Assembly: GCF_027856955.1 (NCBI RefSeq)
Contig: NZ_JAPSMD010000009.1
Location: 1 to 47,006 of the forward strand
DNA: 47,006 nucleotides
Origin: Falsiroseomonas oryzae
GTDB taxonomy: Bacteria; Pseudomonadota; Alphaproteobacteria; Acetobacterales; Acetobacteraceae
Direction of reading: 5' to 3'
In this document: in pieces, positions 16,772 through 24,955 of the stretch
Layout: every line of letters begins with the position of its first letter
How positions within the stretch are numbered: position 1 is the first letter of the stretch
Translations under genes and position numbers: made by a program
The notes under the pieces: generated by a model
What the model was told of the DNA's origin: nothing
The model's input: the letters and a program-made list of their open reading frames with translations, nothing else
Databases searched by the model: none

Positions 16772-17265
16772 ACATTATCTCGGGGCGTTGCCCACACCCC
16801 GCATCTAACGATCCCAGCGTTTGGAACCGGGGAAGGGTGCTCGCCGTTCGCAACGGTATGCGCCCCGCCCGGCCGCATGCCGAGCGCGACGGGGCTGCGG
16901 CAAGGTTCGACCGAGGCCGCCGCAGCCTGCAAATGCGATTTTGGTGCATGCTGGCCTTCGGCGTCGTTGGTGTTGGGGCCGGTCCAAAATGCAGGGGCAA
17001 GTCACTCCGGGCGGGCATCCCGGTTGGTCAGCCAGCGCCTTCCGGTTCCGGATACGGACCGGCCGGCGCGGATCGCCCGCGCCTCGCCTCGCTCGGGCGC
17101 CGCCACTGGGTGACGGTCCTGCCGGCGGCTTTTCGCTGCCAGGGCCGCTCTCGGTGTCGCGCGGCCTCCGGGCGGCCGCGCACGACCACCGCTGACGGGA
17201 CTTGCCCGCCGGCGCAGGTGCCCTGTATGGGCGCCCTGGCCGGAAGACAAGTCGAGGGAGCCAGG
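16772..17265. other. Intergenic stretch upstream of the TetR gene
   Basis: About 490 bases. The TetR reading frame is open through it but shows no family similarity or ribosome site, so I regard it as non-coding, presumably holding the tetR promoter. No terminator or clear operator palindrome was found. Confidence 0.5.
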
Positions 17266-17943
17266 ATGGCGCGCCTGAAGCGCGAGGATCGTGAGCGTCA
17301 GATTCTCGACGGCGCCATCCGCTTCTTCTCCGAGCACGGCTTCGGCGGCCAGACCCGCGAGCTCGCCCGGCAGCTCGGCGTAACGCAGCCCCTTCTCTAT
17401 CTCTACTTTCCCTCGAAGCAGGCCCTCATCGAGCGGGTCTACCAGGAGCTGTTCCTGACGCGCTGGCGGCCGGAATGGGAAGTGCTGGTCGCCGACCGCA
17501 GCCTGCCGCTGCGCGTGCGCATGACGCGGTTCTATGCGGAGTTCCAGGAGACGATCTTTTCCCGCGAATGGGTCCGGATGTTCGTCTACGCCGGCCTCGA
17601 CGGCGTAGACTACAATCGCCGCACGCTCGAGCGGCTGGAGGCGCGCATCTTCCGCCGCGTCTGCGTCGAGCTCCGTCTCGCCGCCGGCTATCCGGAAGTC
17701 GCGCCGGAGACGGTGTCGCCCGCGGAACTCGAGTATGTCTGGCAGCTGCACGGGCGGCTCTTCTACTGGAACCTGCGTCGCCACGTGTACGGCCTGCCCG
17801 ATCGCGCCGCTGCCGAGGAGGTCATCGAGATGATGATGGACGATCTTCTCGCCGGCAGCGCTCTCGTGCTCGCGCGGCTCCTCGGGCCGCCCCAAGCGCG
17901 GGCCGCTTCCGCCGCCCGACGGCAGCCGCAGCCCGCCAGCTGA
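17266..17943 (+). CDS. TetR/AcrR-family transcriptional regulator
   Basis: A 225-residue regulator with an N-terminal TetR helix-turn-helix (residues about 12-60: REDRERQILDGAIRFFSEHG, TRELARQLGVTQPLLYLYFP, SKQALIERVY) and a variable C-terminal ligand domain. The start is ATG 17266, preceded by GAGGGAG; the frame is open much further upstream. It lies immediately upstream of and co-directional with the xanthine-dehydrogenase-family operon. The gap between them holds a dyad (17979-17998) whose right half recurs in a perfect palindrome at 27367-27386. I infer that this protein represses both loci and that a substrate of the dehydrogenase is the inducer. Confidence 0.9.
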   Translation: MARLKREDRERQILDGAIRFFSEHGFGGQTRELARQLGVTQPLLYLYFPSKQALIERVYQELFLTRWRPEWEVLVADRSLPLRVRMTRFYAEFQETIFSREWVRMFVYAGLDGVDYNRRTLERLEARIFRRVCVELRLAAGYPEVAPETVSPAELEYVWQLHGRLFYWNLRRHVYGLPDRAAAEEVIEMMMDDLLAGSALVLARLLGPPQARAASAARRQPQPAS

Positions 17944-17958
17944 GCCGCTGCATTCGGC

Positions 17959-17998
17959 TTGACGTGAGCGTGTCCATCAACTAATCAAGCGATAATTA
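17959..17998 (+). promoter_or_regulatory. Candidate promoter/operator of the XDH-TRAP operon
   Basis: TTGACG at 17959-17964 could be a -35 box; GATAAT at 17991-17996 resembles a -10 box, though the spacing between them is too long for one promoter. The segment 17979-17998 (AACTAATCAAGCGATAATTA) is an imperfect dyad whose right half GATAATTA is identical to the half-site of the perfect palindrome at 27367-27386. AT-rich operators stand out strongly in this GC-rich DNA. Confidence 0.5.
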
Positions 17999-18040
17999 AG
18001 GCTGTGTCCGTTAGAGACGCGGTCCTTGGGAGAGACGTTC

Positions 18041-18886
18041 ATGAAGGCGGCAGGATTCCGATTCCTGCGCGCTCGCTGTGTCGCGGAGGCTCTGGCTCTC
18101 AAGGCCGAGCACGGCGAGGATGCGCGCTTCATCGCGGGGGGGCAGAGCCTAGTCCCCGCGCTCAATCTCCGGCTTCTCGAACCTCGCGCGCTGATCGACA
18201 TCGCCGGCCTGCCCGAGTTGACGGGCATTCGCGTGGAGCGTGGGCGTCTCGTGATTGGCGCGCTGACGCGCCACGCGGCGCTCACCGGCGATCCGCTGGT
18301 TGCCGCGCATGCGCCGCTGCTGCTCGAGGCGCTGCCCTACGTGGCCCATGCCGCAATCCGGAACCGCGGCACCTTCGGCGGCAGCATCGCGCTCGCCGAC
18401 CCCGCCGCGGAGTGGCCGGCCTGCTGCCTCGCGCTCGACGCCACCATGGTCCTGACCGGGCCGCACGCCGAGGGCGAGCGCCGGGTGCCGGCGACGGAGT
18501 TCTTCCGCGGCCTCTACGCCACGGCGCTCGGTCCGGACGATCTGCTCCTGCGCGTCGAGATTCCCTGCCAGCCGGCCGGCACACGCAACGCAGCGCTGGA
18601 GCTCGCCCGCCGGCACGGTGACTTCGCCATCGTCGGTGTCGCGGCCACCGCTTCCGACCGCGAGCTCAAGGATGCGCGCATCGCCTTCTTCGGCGTCGCC
18701 GACCGCCCGATGCGCTTCGCCGAGGTGGAGCGCGCGCTGGCCGTCGAGGGGGTGAGCGCCGCGGCCGAGGCGCTGGCGCGGCAGGTCGACCCGCCAGCGG
18801 ATCTCTACCACTCCGCCGCGACGAAGCGGCACCTGGCCGGTGTGCTGCTGCGGCGCGCCGTGGATCGGCTGCGCGGCGCGGCCTGA
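18041..18886 (+). CDS. Xanthine dehydrogenase family FAD-binding subunit (M)
   Basis: A 281-residue CoxM/XdhB-type subunit: FIAGGQSLVPALNLRLLEPR is the FAD diphosphate loop, AHAAIRNRGTFGGSIALADP the second FAD loop, and the C-terminal CO_deh_flav_C domain follows (AFFGVADRPMRF). It passes electrons from the iron-sulfur subunit to NAD or a quinone carrier. The start is ATG 18041, with GGGAGA ten bases upstream; a TTG at 18026 is in frame but less likely. First gene of the order M-S-L followed by a TRAP transporter. Confidence 0.92.
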   Translation: MKAAGFRFLRARCVAEALALKAEHGEDARFIAGGQSLVPALNLRLLEPRALIDIAGLPELTGIRVERGRLVIGALTRHAALTGDPLVAAHAPLLLEALPYVAHAAIRNRGTFGGSIALADPAAEWPACCLALDATMVLTGPHAEGERRVPATEFFRGLYATALGPDDLLLRVEIPCQPAGTRNAALELARRHGDFAIVGVAATASDRELKDARIAFFGVADRPMRFAEVERALAVEGVSAAAEALARQVDPPADLYHSAATKRHLAGVLLRRAVDRLRGAA

Positions 18887-18898
18887 AGGGAAGGCGTC

Positions 18899-19390
18899 AT
18901 GGACGAGGAGATCGAACTCGCCTTCACGCTCAACGGCAAGGCGGTGCGCCGACGCGTGCCCGTGCGGCTGCACGCGGTGGACCTGTTGCGCGAGGTCTTC
19001 GGCCTCTCCGGCCCGCGCGTCGCGTGTGAGCACGGCATCTGCGGCGCCTGCACGCTGCGCGTGGATGGCCAGCTCGCACGCGGCTGCCTGCTGCTCGCCC
19101 CCCAGCTGGAAGGGACCGATGTCTGGACCATCGAGGGCCTGACCGCGACCGGGGAAATTGCGGATCTGCAGAACGAGTTCCACGCCCGCAACGCGATGCA
19201 GTGCGGCTGGTGCACGGCCGGGATGCTGATCACGGCGGCGGAGATCCTGGACGCGCCGGCCCCGATGGATCGCCAGGCGATCCGCGAGCATCTCTCGGGC
19301 AACTACTGCCGCTGCACCGGCTACCAGGCGATCGTGGATGCGGTGGAGGCCACGCGGCAGGCCCGCGCAGCTGGAAGGAGCGCGGCATGA
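18899..19390 (+). CDS. Xanthine dehydrogenase family [2Fe-2S] subunit (S)
   Basis: A 163-residue protein with two iron-sulfur centres: a plant-ferredoxin-type site (C43, C48, C51, C63 in CEHGICGACTLRVDG and following) and the helical site (C102, C105, C137, C139 in QCGWCTAGML and NYCRCTGYQ). All eight ligands are present. It relays electrons from the molybdenum subunit to the FAD subunit. It starts 12 bp after the M gene and its stop overlaps the L start (ATGA at 19387-19390). Confidence 0.95.
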   Translation: MDEEIELAFTLNGKAVRRRVPVRLHAVDLLREVFGLSGPRVACEHGICGACTLRVDGQLARGCLLLAPQLEGTDVWTIEGLTATGEIADLQNEFHARNAMQCGWCTAGMLITAAEILDAPAPMDRQAIREHLSGNYCRCTGYQAIVDAVEATRQARAAGRSAA

Positions 19391-21756
19391 ATCGGATACT
19401 GCGCGAGGCCGCCGATACACCGGCGATCGGCGCCGCCGTGCCGCGGCCCAACGGCCGCCGCCTGCTGGAAGGCCGCGGCCGCTACGTGGACGACATCGCC
19501 CTGCCGCGCATGGCGCATGTGGCCTTCCTGCGCAGCCCTCACGCCCATGCGCGCATCCTGGCCATCCGCGCCGAGACGGCGCGCGGCATGCCGGGCGTCC
19601 TGGACGTGGTGACGGGCCAGGATCTGGCCGAGACCGTGCAGCCTTTCGCCGGGCTGCTGGTACACTTCAAGGGCATGAAGTCCGCCCAGCAGCGCTGCAT
19701 CGCCGTGGACCGCGCTGCCTGGCAGGGCGAGCCGGTGGCCGCTGTGGTCGCGGAGACGCGGCGGCAGGCCGAGGACGCCGCCGCGCGGATCGAGGTGGAG
19801 TACGAGCCGCTGCCGGCCGTCGGCTCGCTCGCCGCGGCGGCAGAGCCGGGCGGCATGATCGCCCAGCCGGAGCTCGGCGACAATGTCTGCTTCACGCGCG
19901 AGGTGGAGGGCGGAGACTGGGACCGCGCCATGGCGCAGGCCGACCTGGTGGTGGAGCGCAGCTTCCGCTTCCCGCGCCACACCGGCGTCTGCCCGGAAGG
20001 TCGCTCCGTCATCGGCGACTGGAACCCGGCCGACCGACGGCTGACCGTCCACATCTCCCACCAGGCGCCGCACATGATCCAGGACTGCTACGCGCGCCTG
20101 CTCGGTCTCTCGGAATCCGACGTGCGCGTGGTCTGCCCCGATGTCGGCGGCAGCTACGGCATCAAGACGCATGTCTATGGCGACGAGCTCGCGACCTGCG
20201 CGCTGTCCATGCGGATCGGCCGGCCGGTGAAGTTCGTCGCGGACCGGCTGGAGAGCTTCCTTTCCGACATCCACAACCGCGACCACGCCGTGACTGCGAA
20301 GCTGGCGGTGAAGCGGGACGGCACCATCCTCGCCCTCGGCTACGAGGGGACGCAGGCGATCGGCCCCTATTCCGTCTATCCGCGCACCAGCGTGGTGGAG
20401 GGGAACCAGATCGCCAATATCTGCGGCCAGTGGTACCGGCTGCAGGGCTACCGCGCGAAGGTGCGCGCTCTGTTCACCAACCTCGCTCCCTATTCGAACT
20501 ACCGCGCCGTCGGCCATCCCGTTGCGGTCGGCGTGACCGAGGGCCTGGTGGACGCGGCGGCGCGGCAGATCGGCATGGACCCGGCCGAGATCCGCCGCAG
20601 GAACCTGCTGCGCGACGAGGATTTCCCGCTGCAGACACCCTCGGGCATGAAGTTCGAGGGCATGTCGCACCACCGCTGCCTCGATACCGTGCTGCGCATG
20701 ATGGACTATGACAGCCTCCGCGCCGACCAGGCGGAGGCGCGCAGGCGCGGGGTCTATCGCGGCATCGGCCTCGCCTCGATGATCGAGATCACGAACCCCT
20801 CCGCCATGTTCTACGGCGTGGGCGGGGCGCGCATCTCGGCCCAGGATGGCTGCACGGTGCGGCTGGAGCCGCAGGGCGGCATCATGGTGCTGCATGGCTG
20901 CGGCGAGCAGGGGCAGGGCACGGAGACGATCTTCGCACAGGTCGTCGCGGACGCGGTCGGCGTGCCGATGGGCCGCGTGCGGCTGGTGACCGGCGACACC
21001 GACGCCACGCCCTATGGCGGCGGCACCTGGGCGAGCCGTGGTGCGGGCGTCGGCGGGGAGGCCGCCTGGCAGGCGGGCCGCGCGCTGCGCAAGTCCATCC
21101 TCGACCTCGCCGCCACCATCCATCAGCGCGACGCCGCGCAGCTCGACATCCGCGGCGGCATCGTGGTGGATGCGGCGACCGGCGAGCAGGTGACCGACTT
21201 GGCGGAGGTTGGGCGTGTCGCCTATTTCCGCCCCGACACGCTGGGCGGCGTGCGGCCGGAGCTTTCGGTCACGCGGCACTACCTGCCGACGCAATACGCC
21301 TTCGCCTTCACCAACGGCATCCTGGCCTGCCACCTCGAGGTGGACCCCGACACCGGCTTCATGAAGCTGCTGAAGTTCTGGGCCGTGGAGGATTGCGGCA
21401 AGGTCCTCAACCCGCTGCTGGTCGAGGAACAGATGCGCGGCGCCATCGTGCAGGGCATCGGGCCGACGCTGCTGGAGGAGTGTCTCTACGACGAGCGCGG
21501 CCAGATGCTGAACGGCAGCATGGTGGACTACCTGGTGCCGATGGCCGCCGAGATGCCCGACATGGAGGTCGCGCATATCGAAACGCCGACGCGCGAGTCC
21601 GCGATCGGTGCGAAGGGCGCGGGCGAGGCCGGCACCGCGGGCGCGCCCGCCGCCATCATGAACGCGCTGAACGACGCGCTGTCGCCCTTCGGTGCGGAGC
21701 TGACGGAGATGCCCTTCACGCCGGAGCGCATCCTGCGCGCCCTCGGCAAGTCCTGA
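19387..21756 (+). CDS. Xanthine dehydrogenase family molybdenum-binding subunit (L)
   Basis: The 789-residue catalytic subunit has the Ald_Xan_dh_C N-terminal domain (RRLLEGRGRYVDDIALPRMA, RSPHAHARI) and the molybdopterin-binding domains, including DVGGSYGIKTHVYGDELA, GQGTETIFAQVVADAVG, and KGAGEAGTAGAP with the catalytic glutamate at about 747. The usual AYRGAGRPE segment reads NYRAVGHPVAVG here, a departure that points to a distinct substrate group rather than xanthine or CO. ATG 19387 is fixed by overlap with the S gene. Cytosolic Mo-hydroxylase; substrate unknown, but a TRAP carboxylate transporter follows directly. Confidence 0.93.
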   Translation: MNRILREAADTPAIGAAVPRPNGRRLLEGRGRYVDDIALPRMAHVAFLRSPHAHARILAIRAETARGMPGVLDVVTGQDLAETVQPFAGLLVHFKGMKSAQQRCIAVDRAAWQGEPVAAVVAETRRQAEDAAARIEVEYEPLPAVGSLAAAAEPGGMIAQPELGDNVCFTREVEGGDWDRAMAQADLVVERSFRFPRHTGVCPEGRSVIGDWNPADRRLTVHISHQAPHMIQDCYARLLGLSESDVRVVCPDVGGSYGIKTHVYGDELATCALSMRIGRPVKFVADRLESFLSDIHNRDHAVTAKLAVKRDGTILALGYEGTQAIGPYSVYPRTSVVEGNQIANICGQWYRLQGYRAKVRALFTNLAPYSNYRAVGHPVAVGVTEGLVDAAARQIGMDPAEIRRRNLLRDEDFPLQTPSGMKFEGMSHHRCLDTVLRMMDYDSLRADQAEARRRGVYRGIGLASMIEITNPSAMFYGVGGARISAQDGCTVRLEPQGGIMVLHGCGEQGQGTETIFAQVVADAVGVPMGRVRLVTGDTDATPYGGGTWASRGAGVGGEAAWQAGRALRKSILDLAATIHQRDAAQLDIRGGIVVDAATGEQVTDLAEVGRVAYFRPDTLGGVRPELSVTRHYLPTQYAFAFTNGILACHLEVDPDTGFMKLLKFWAVEDCGKVLNPLLVEEQMRGAIVQGIGPTLLEECLYDERGQMLNGSMVDYLVPMAAEMPDMEVAHIETPTRESAIGAKGAGEAGTAGAPAAIMNALNDALSPFGAELTEMPFTPERILRALGKS

Positions 21757-21772
21757 GCGGGAGGAGAGGTCC

Positions 21773-22321
21773 ATGTCCGGCGACATCGCGGCATCCGGCG
21801 GCGCGGTGGACGCCGCGCACCGCGGACTCGAGAGCTTCACCCGCCTGTTCCACATCGTCTCGGTCTTCGGCTTGCTCGCCATTGCGCTGCTGGTTTGTGC
21901 CGACGTGCTGTCGCGCGGGCTGTTCAACCAGCCGGTGCCGGGCACGGCGGAGATGGTGGCGAACACCCTGGTCGGCCTGGTCTTCCTGCAACTGCCTTTC
22001 GCCGTGCTGAGCAACGGCATGATCCGCGCCACCGTCGTGTACGACGCGGCGAACGATCGCGGGCGGCTGGCGATCGAGACGGTCACCTGCCTGCTCGGCA
22101 TCGGGATCTGCGGCGCCATCGCCTATGGCGGGTGGGGTCCGATGCTGGAGGCCATCGAGATCGGTGCCTACGAGGGCGAGGGCGCGTTGCGCGTGCCGGT
22201 CTGGCCCGTCCGCATCATCCTGGTGACCATGTCGGCGCTGGCCGCGCTCGCCTACTTCGCCATGCTCATCAATGCATGGCGGCATGGCGCGCCGAAGGAC
22301 AGCTCGGCGGCGGTCGAGTGA
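21773..22321 (+). CDS. TRAP transporter small permease (DctQ family)
   Basis: A 182-residue protein with four hydrophobic helices (IVSVFGLLAIALLVCADVLS, VANTLVGLVFLQLPFAVL, TCLLGIGICGAIAYGG, IILVTMSALAALAYFAM) and the DctQ motif ADVLSRGLFNQPVPGTAEM after helix 1. It starts 17 bp after the molybdenum subunit with a GGGAGGAGAGG ribosome site, so uptake and oxidation genes share one transcript. Confidence 0.92.
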   Translation: MSGDIAASGGAVDAAHRGLESFTRLFHIVSVFGLLAIALLVCADVLSRGLFNQPVPGTAEMVANTLVGLVFLQLPFAVLSNGMIRATVVYDAANDRGRLAIETVTCLLGIGICGAIAYGGWGPMLEAIEIGAYEGEGALRVPVWPVRIILVTMSALAALAYFAMLINAWRHGAPKDSSAAVE

Positions 22322-22352
22322 CGGGGCAGCGGGCGGCAAGGGGGGAACCGGC

Positions 22353-23753
22353 ATGACGGGGATCGAGATCGCCACGCTGATGGTCGGCCTGCTGATCATC
22401 CTGGTGGCCTGCGGCGTCCACATCGCGCTCTGCCTGATCGCGGCGAGCATGACGGGCGTGATGCTGATCACCGGCAACCCGATGGTGCCGGTGCGCATGC
22501 TGCAATCCACTGCCTTCCAGTTCCTGCGCGACTACGTCTTCGCCGTGATCCCGCTCTTCATCCTCATGGGCGATCTGGTCGGCCGTTGCGGCGCGGCGGA
22601 GGACATGTTCAAGGCGGTGAACCGGGGCCTGCGGCGCATCCCGGGCCGGCTGGCCGTGGCGACCGTGATCGGCAACGCGATCTTCGCAACCGTCACGGGC
22701 GTCTCCGTCGCTGCGGCGGCGGCCTTCAGCCGCTTCGCCTATCCGGCGATGCGCAAGGCCGGCTACCAGCAGCAATTCGCCGTCGGCGCCATCGCCGGCA
22801 GTGCCGTGCTCGGCATGCTGATCCCGCCGAGCGTGCTGATGATCGTCTGGGGGATCCTGGCGGAGCAATCCATCGGCCAGCTCTTCCTGGCCGGCATCGG
22901 GCCGGGCCTGCTGCTGACGGCCCTGCTCTGCGTCTACATCATCGTCTCCGTGAAGCGGGATCCGTCGCTGGCGCCGGATGTCGCGCCTGTCGCGACCGGC
23001 CTGCCCTCCGGCCCCCCCGCAGCGCGCAGCCTTTCGGCCGCCGCCACGCCGCCCGCCTTCGTCGAGCGCGCGAAGGAGAATGCGCAACTGCCGATGACGC
23101 CGCACGAATGGCTGGGCGCCGGCGGAATCGGCGCGCTGATGCTGCTGGTGCTCGGAGGAATCTGGGGCGGCCTCTTCACCCCGACCGAGGCCGCGGCGAT
23201 CGGCGCGCTGGGTGCGCTGACGCTCGCCTTCCTCAAGGGGATGACCGTGCGCCAGGTCTTCGGCGTGTTCTACGACACCGCGAAGATCACCGCGCCGCTG
23301 CTGCTGCTGCTGATCGCGGCGCAGATGTATTCGCGCATGCTCTCCATGGGCGGGATGACGGCGGCGGTTCAGGGCCTGGTCACGGGCCTCGATCTCGGTC
23401 CGCTCGAGGTCATGCTGATCATGGTCGTGATCTGGCTGCTGCTCGGCATGATCATCGACAGCGTCTCGATCATGCTGCTGACCGTGCCGATCTTCTGGCC
23501 GGTGGCGAACATGCTGGGCTTCGACCCGATCGCCTTCGCCATCGTCGGCATCCTGGTGATCGAGTGCGGCCTGCTGACCCCGCCATTCGGGATGCTGCTG
23601 TTCTCCGTGAAGAGCGCCCTGCCGGGACAAGGCGTCAGCATCGCCATGATCGTCAGGGGAAGCCTGCCCTATGTCGGGCTGATCCTGCTGACCGCGGCGC
23701 TGGTGTGGACCTTCCCGCCGATCGCCACCTGGATCCCGCGCAACCTGATGTGA
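22353..23753 (+). CDS. TRAP transporter large permease (DctM family)
   Basis: A 466-residue DctM channel: GDLVGRCGAAEDMFKAVNRG, NAIFATVTGVSVAAAAAFSR, GSAVLGMLIPPSVLMIVWG and LLTPPFGMLLF are family signatures, with about 12-14 membrane segments. A hydrophilic loop of about 50 residues (near residues 208-255, proline/alanine rich) is longer than in the first DctM of this window. ATG 22353 is preceded by a G-rich ribosome site; the frame upstream of it overlaps dctQ and is discounted. Confidence 0.93.
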   Translation: MTGIEIATLMVGLLIILVACGVHIALCLIAASMTGVMLITGNPMVPVRMLQSTAFQFLRDYVFAVIPLFILMGDLVGRCGAAEDMFKAVNRGLRRIPGRLAVATVIGNAIFATVTGVSVAAAAAFSRFAYPAMRKAGYQQQFAVGAIAGSAVLGMLIPPSVLMIVWGILAEQSIGQLFLAGIGPGLLLTALLCVYIIVSVKRDPSLAPDVAPVATGLPSGPPAARSLSAAATPPAFVERAKENAQLPMTPHEWLGAGGIGALMLLVLGGIWGGLFTPTEAAAIGALGALTLAFLKGMTVRQVFGVFYDTAKITAPLLLLLIAAQMYSRMLSMGGMTAAVQGLVTGLDLGPLEVMLIMVVIWLLLGMIIDSVSIMLLTVPIFWPVANMLGFDPIAFAIVGILVIECGLLTPPFGMLLFSVKSALPGQGVSIAMIVRGSLPYVGLILLTAALVWTFPPIATWIPRNLM

Positions 23754-23794
23754 GCCGGGCGACTGCCACACGCCACCAAGGGAGGAATGAGCAG

Positions 23795-24889
23795 ATGTCG
23801 AGGACTTCCATCAGCCGGCGCGGCGCGCTGGCGTGCGGCGCGGCGGGGCTTTCCGTCGCGCTGATCGGCACGAAAGCCAGCGCCCAGGCACGCGCCATCA
23901 ACCTGCGCATCGCGTCGGGCCACACCACCTCGGCGCTCGCCTATGTCGGCGTGGCCGACAGCTTCTTCATCCCCGAGGTGGTGCGCCGCTCGCGCGAGCG
24001 CGGGCATCCGGTGACCTTCACCGTCTCCTGGGGCGGCGCGGTGACGCGCGTGAACGAGACGGTGGAAGCCGTCCAGAACGGCGTCGTGGATGTCGGCCTG
24101 TTCCTCGCCACGTTCGAGGCGGCGCGCCTGTTCTCCCATAACTGGCACCCCTGGGTGCCGTTCTCGCCCGACAGCAACGCGCTGCAGGTCAAGGTCACGC
24201 ACGAGGTCTATGAGCGCGTGCCCTATCTGCGGAACGTGTTCGAGCAGCGCTTCGGTCAGCGCATGATCGCCGTCTCCGGCGCGCCGAGCGTGGACCTCGC
24301 GACGCGCACGCCGTGGAACCGGCTCGAGGACCTGCGCGGGCGGCGCATCGCGGGCGCGGGGGCGCTGCTGAACTTCCTCCGGCCCGCCGGCATCGTCGGC
24401 GTGCAGGGCAGCCTCGCGGACTTCTTCACCTCGGCCCAGTCGGGCGTGGTGGACGGGGTGATGACCGTGACCGCCGGCAAGATTGCGATCCGCCTCTACG
24501 AGGTGAACCCGCACCTGCACGTCACGCGCTTCGGCGCTTCCGGCTCCGCGCACATCACGGTCAACTCCGACCGGTGGCGGAGCCTGCCGCGCCCCGTGCA
24601 GGAGACGATCCAGGAAGTGGCGACCGAGTGGCAGTTCAAGACGGCGGAGGAGAACGACCGTCTCTACGCCACTGCCGTGGACCAGTGGCGCACCTTCCCC
24701 AACACGACCGTCAGCTACATGAGCGAGGAGACGCGCCTCGCCTGGGCGCAGGCGCTCGCTGGCCTGCCGCTCGAGCAGGCGCGGGAAGCCGATCGTCGCG
24801 GCATGCCCGGCTCGCAGATCCTGCGGACCTACATGGAGCGGCTCACGGCCAACGACTTCCGGCTGCCGATCGCCTACCCGACGGCCTGA
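23795..24889 (+). CDS. TRAP transporter substrate-binding protein (DctP family)
   Basis: A 364-residue precursor with a Tat-type leader (SRRGALACGAAGLSVALIG, cleavage near ASA-QA), then the DctP fold: NLRIASGHTTS, GGAVTRVNETVEAVQNGVVD, RGRRIAGAG in the arginine region and SGSAHITVNSDRW. Placed last in the operon, unlike the first TRAP set where it comes first. Ribosome site GGAGGA at 23781. It probably binds the compound oxidised by the Mo-hydroxylase; ligand unknown. A strong terminator follows 16 bp after the stop. Confidence 0.92.
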   Translation: MSRTSISRRGALACGAAGLSVALIGTKASAQARAINLRIASGHTTSALAYVGVADSFFIPEVVRRSRERGHPVTFTVSWGGAVTRVNETVEAVQNGVVDVGLFLATFEAARLFSHNWHPWVPFSPDSNALQVKVTHEVYERVPYLRNVFEQRFGQRMIAVSGAPSVDLATRTPWNRLEDLRGRRIAGAGALLNFLRPAGIVGVQGSLADFFTSAQSGVVDGVMTVTAGKIAIRLYEVNPHLHVTRFGASGSAHITVNSDRWRSLPRPVQETIQEVATEWQFKTAEENDRLYATAVDQWRTFPNTTVSYMSEETRLAWAQALAGLPLEQAREADRRGMPGSQILRTYMERLTANDFRLPIAYPTA

Positions 24890-24905
24890 GGCGGGCGTGA
24901 CCAGG

Positions 24906-24936
24906 ACGGCCCGGGCGGTTCGCCGCCCGGGCCGTT
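24906..24936. terminator. Bidirectional hairpin terminator with TTCG loop
   Basis: A perfect 13-bp stem (ACGGCCCGGGCGG and its complement) closed by a TTCG tetraloop, between convergent genes ending at 24889 and 24956. One hairpin can serve both operons. Confidence 0.85.
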
Positions 24937-24955
24937 CGCGTCAGCGGGGGCGCGT

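Noticed and set aside
19321-22119. Long antisense open frame of more than 900 codons opposite the Mo-subunit and dctQ genes
   Set aside because: It mirrors clearly coding plus-strand genes with strong motifs; GC-rich third positions create long open antisense frames. Its composition has no protein family pattern.
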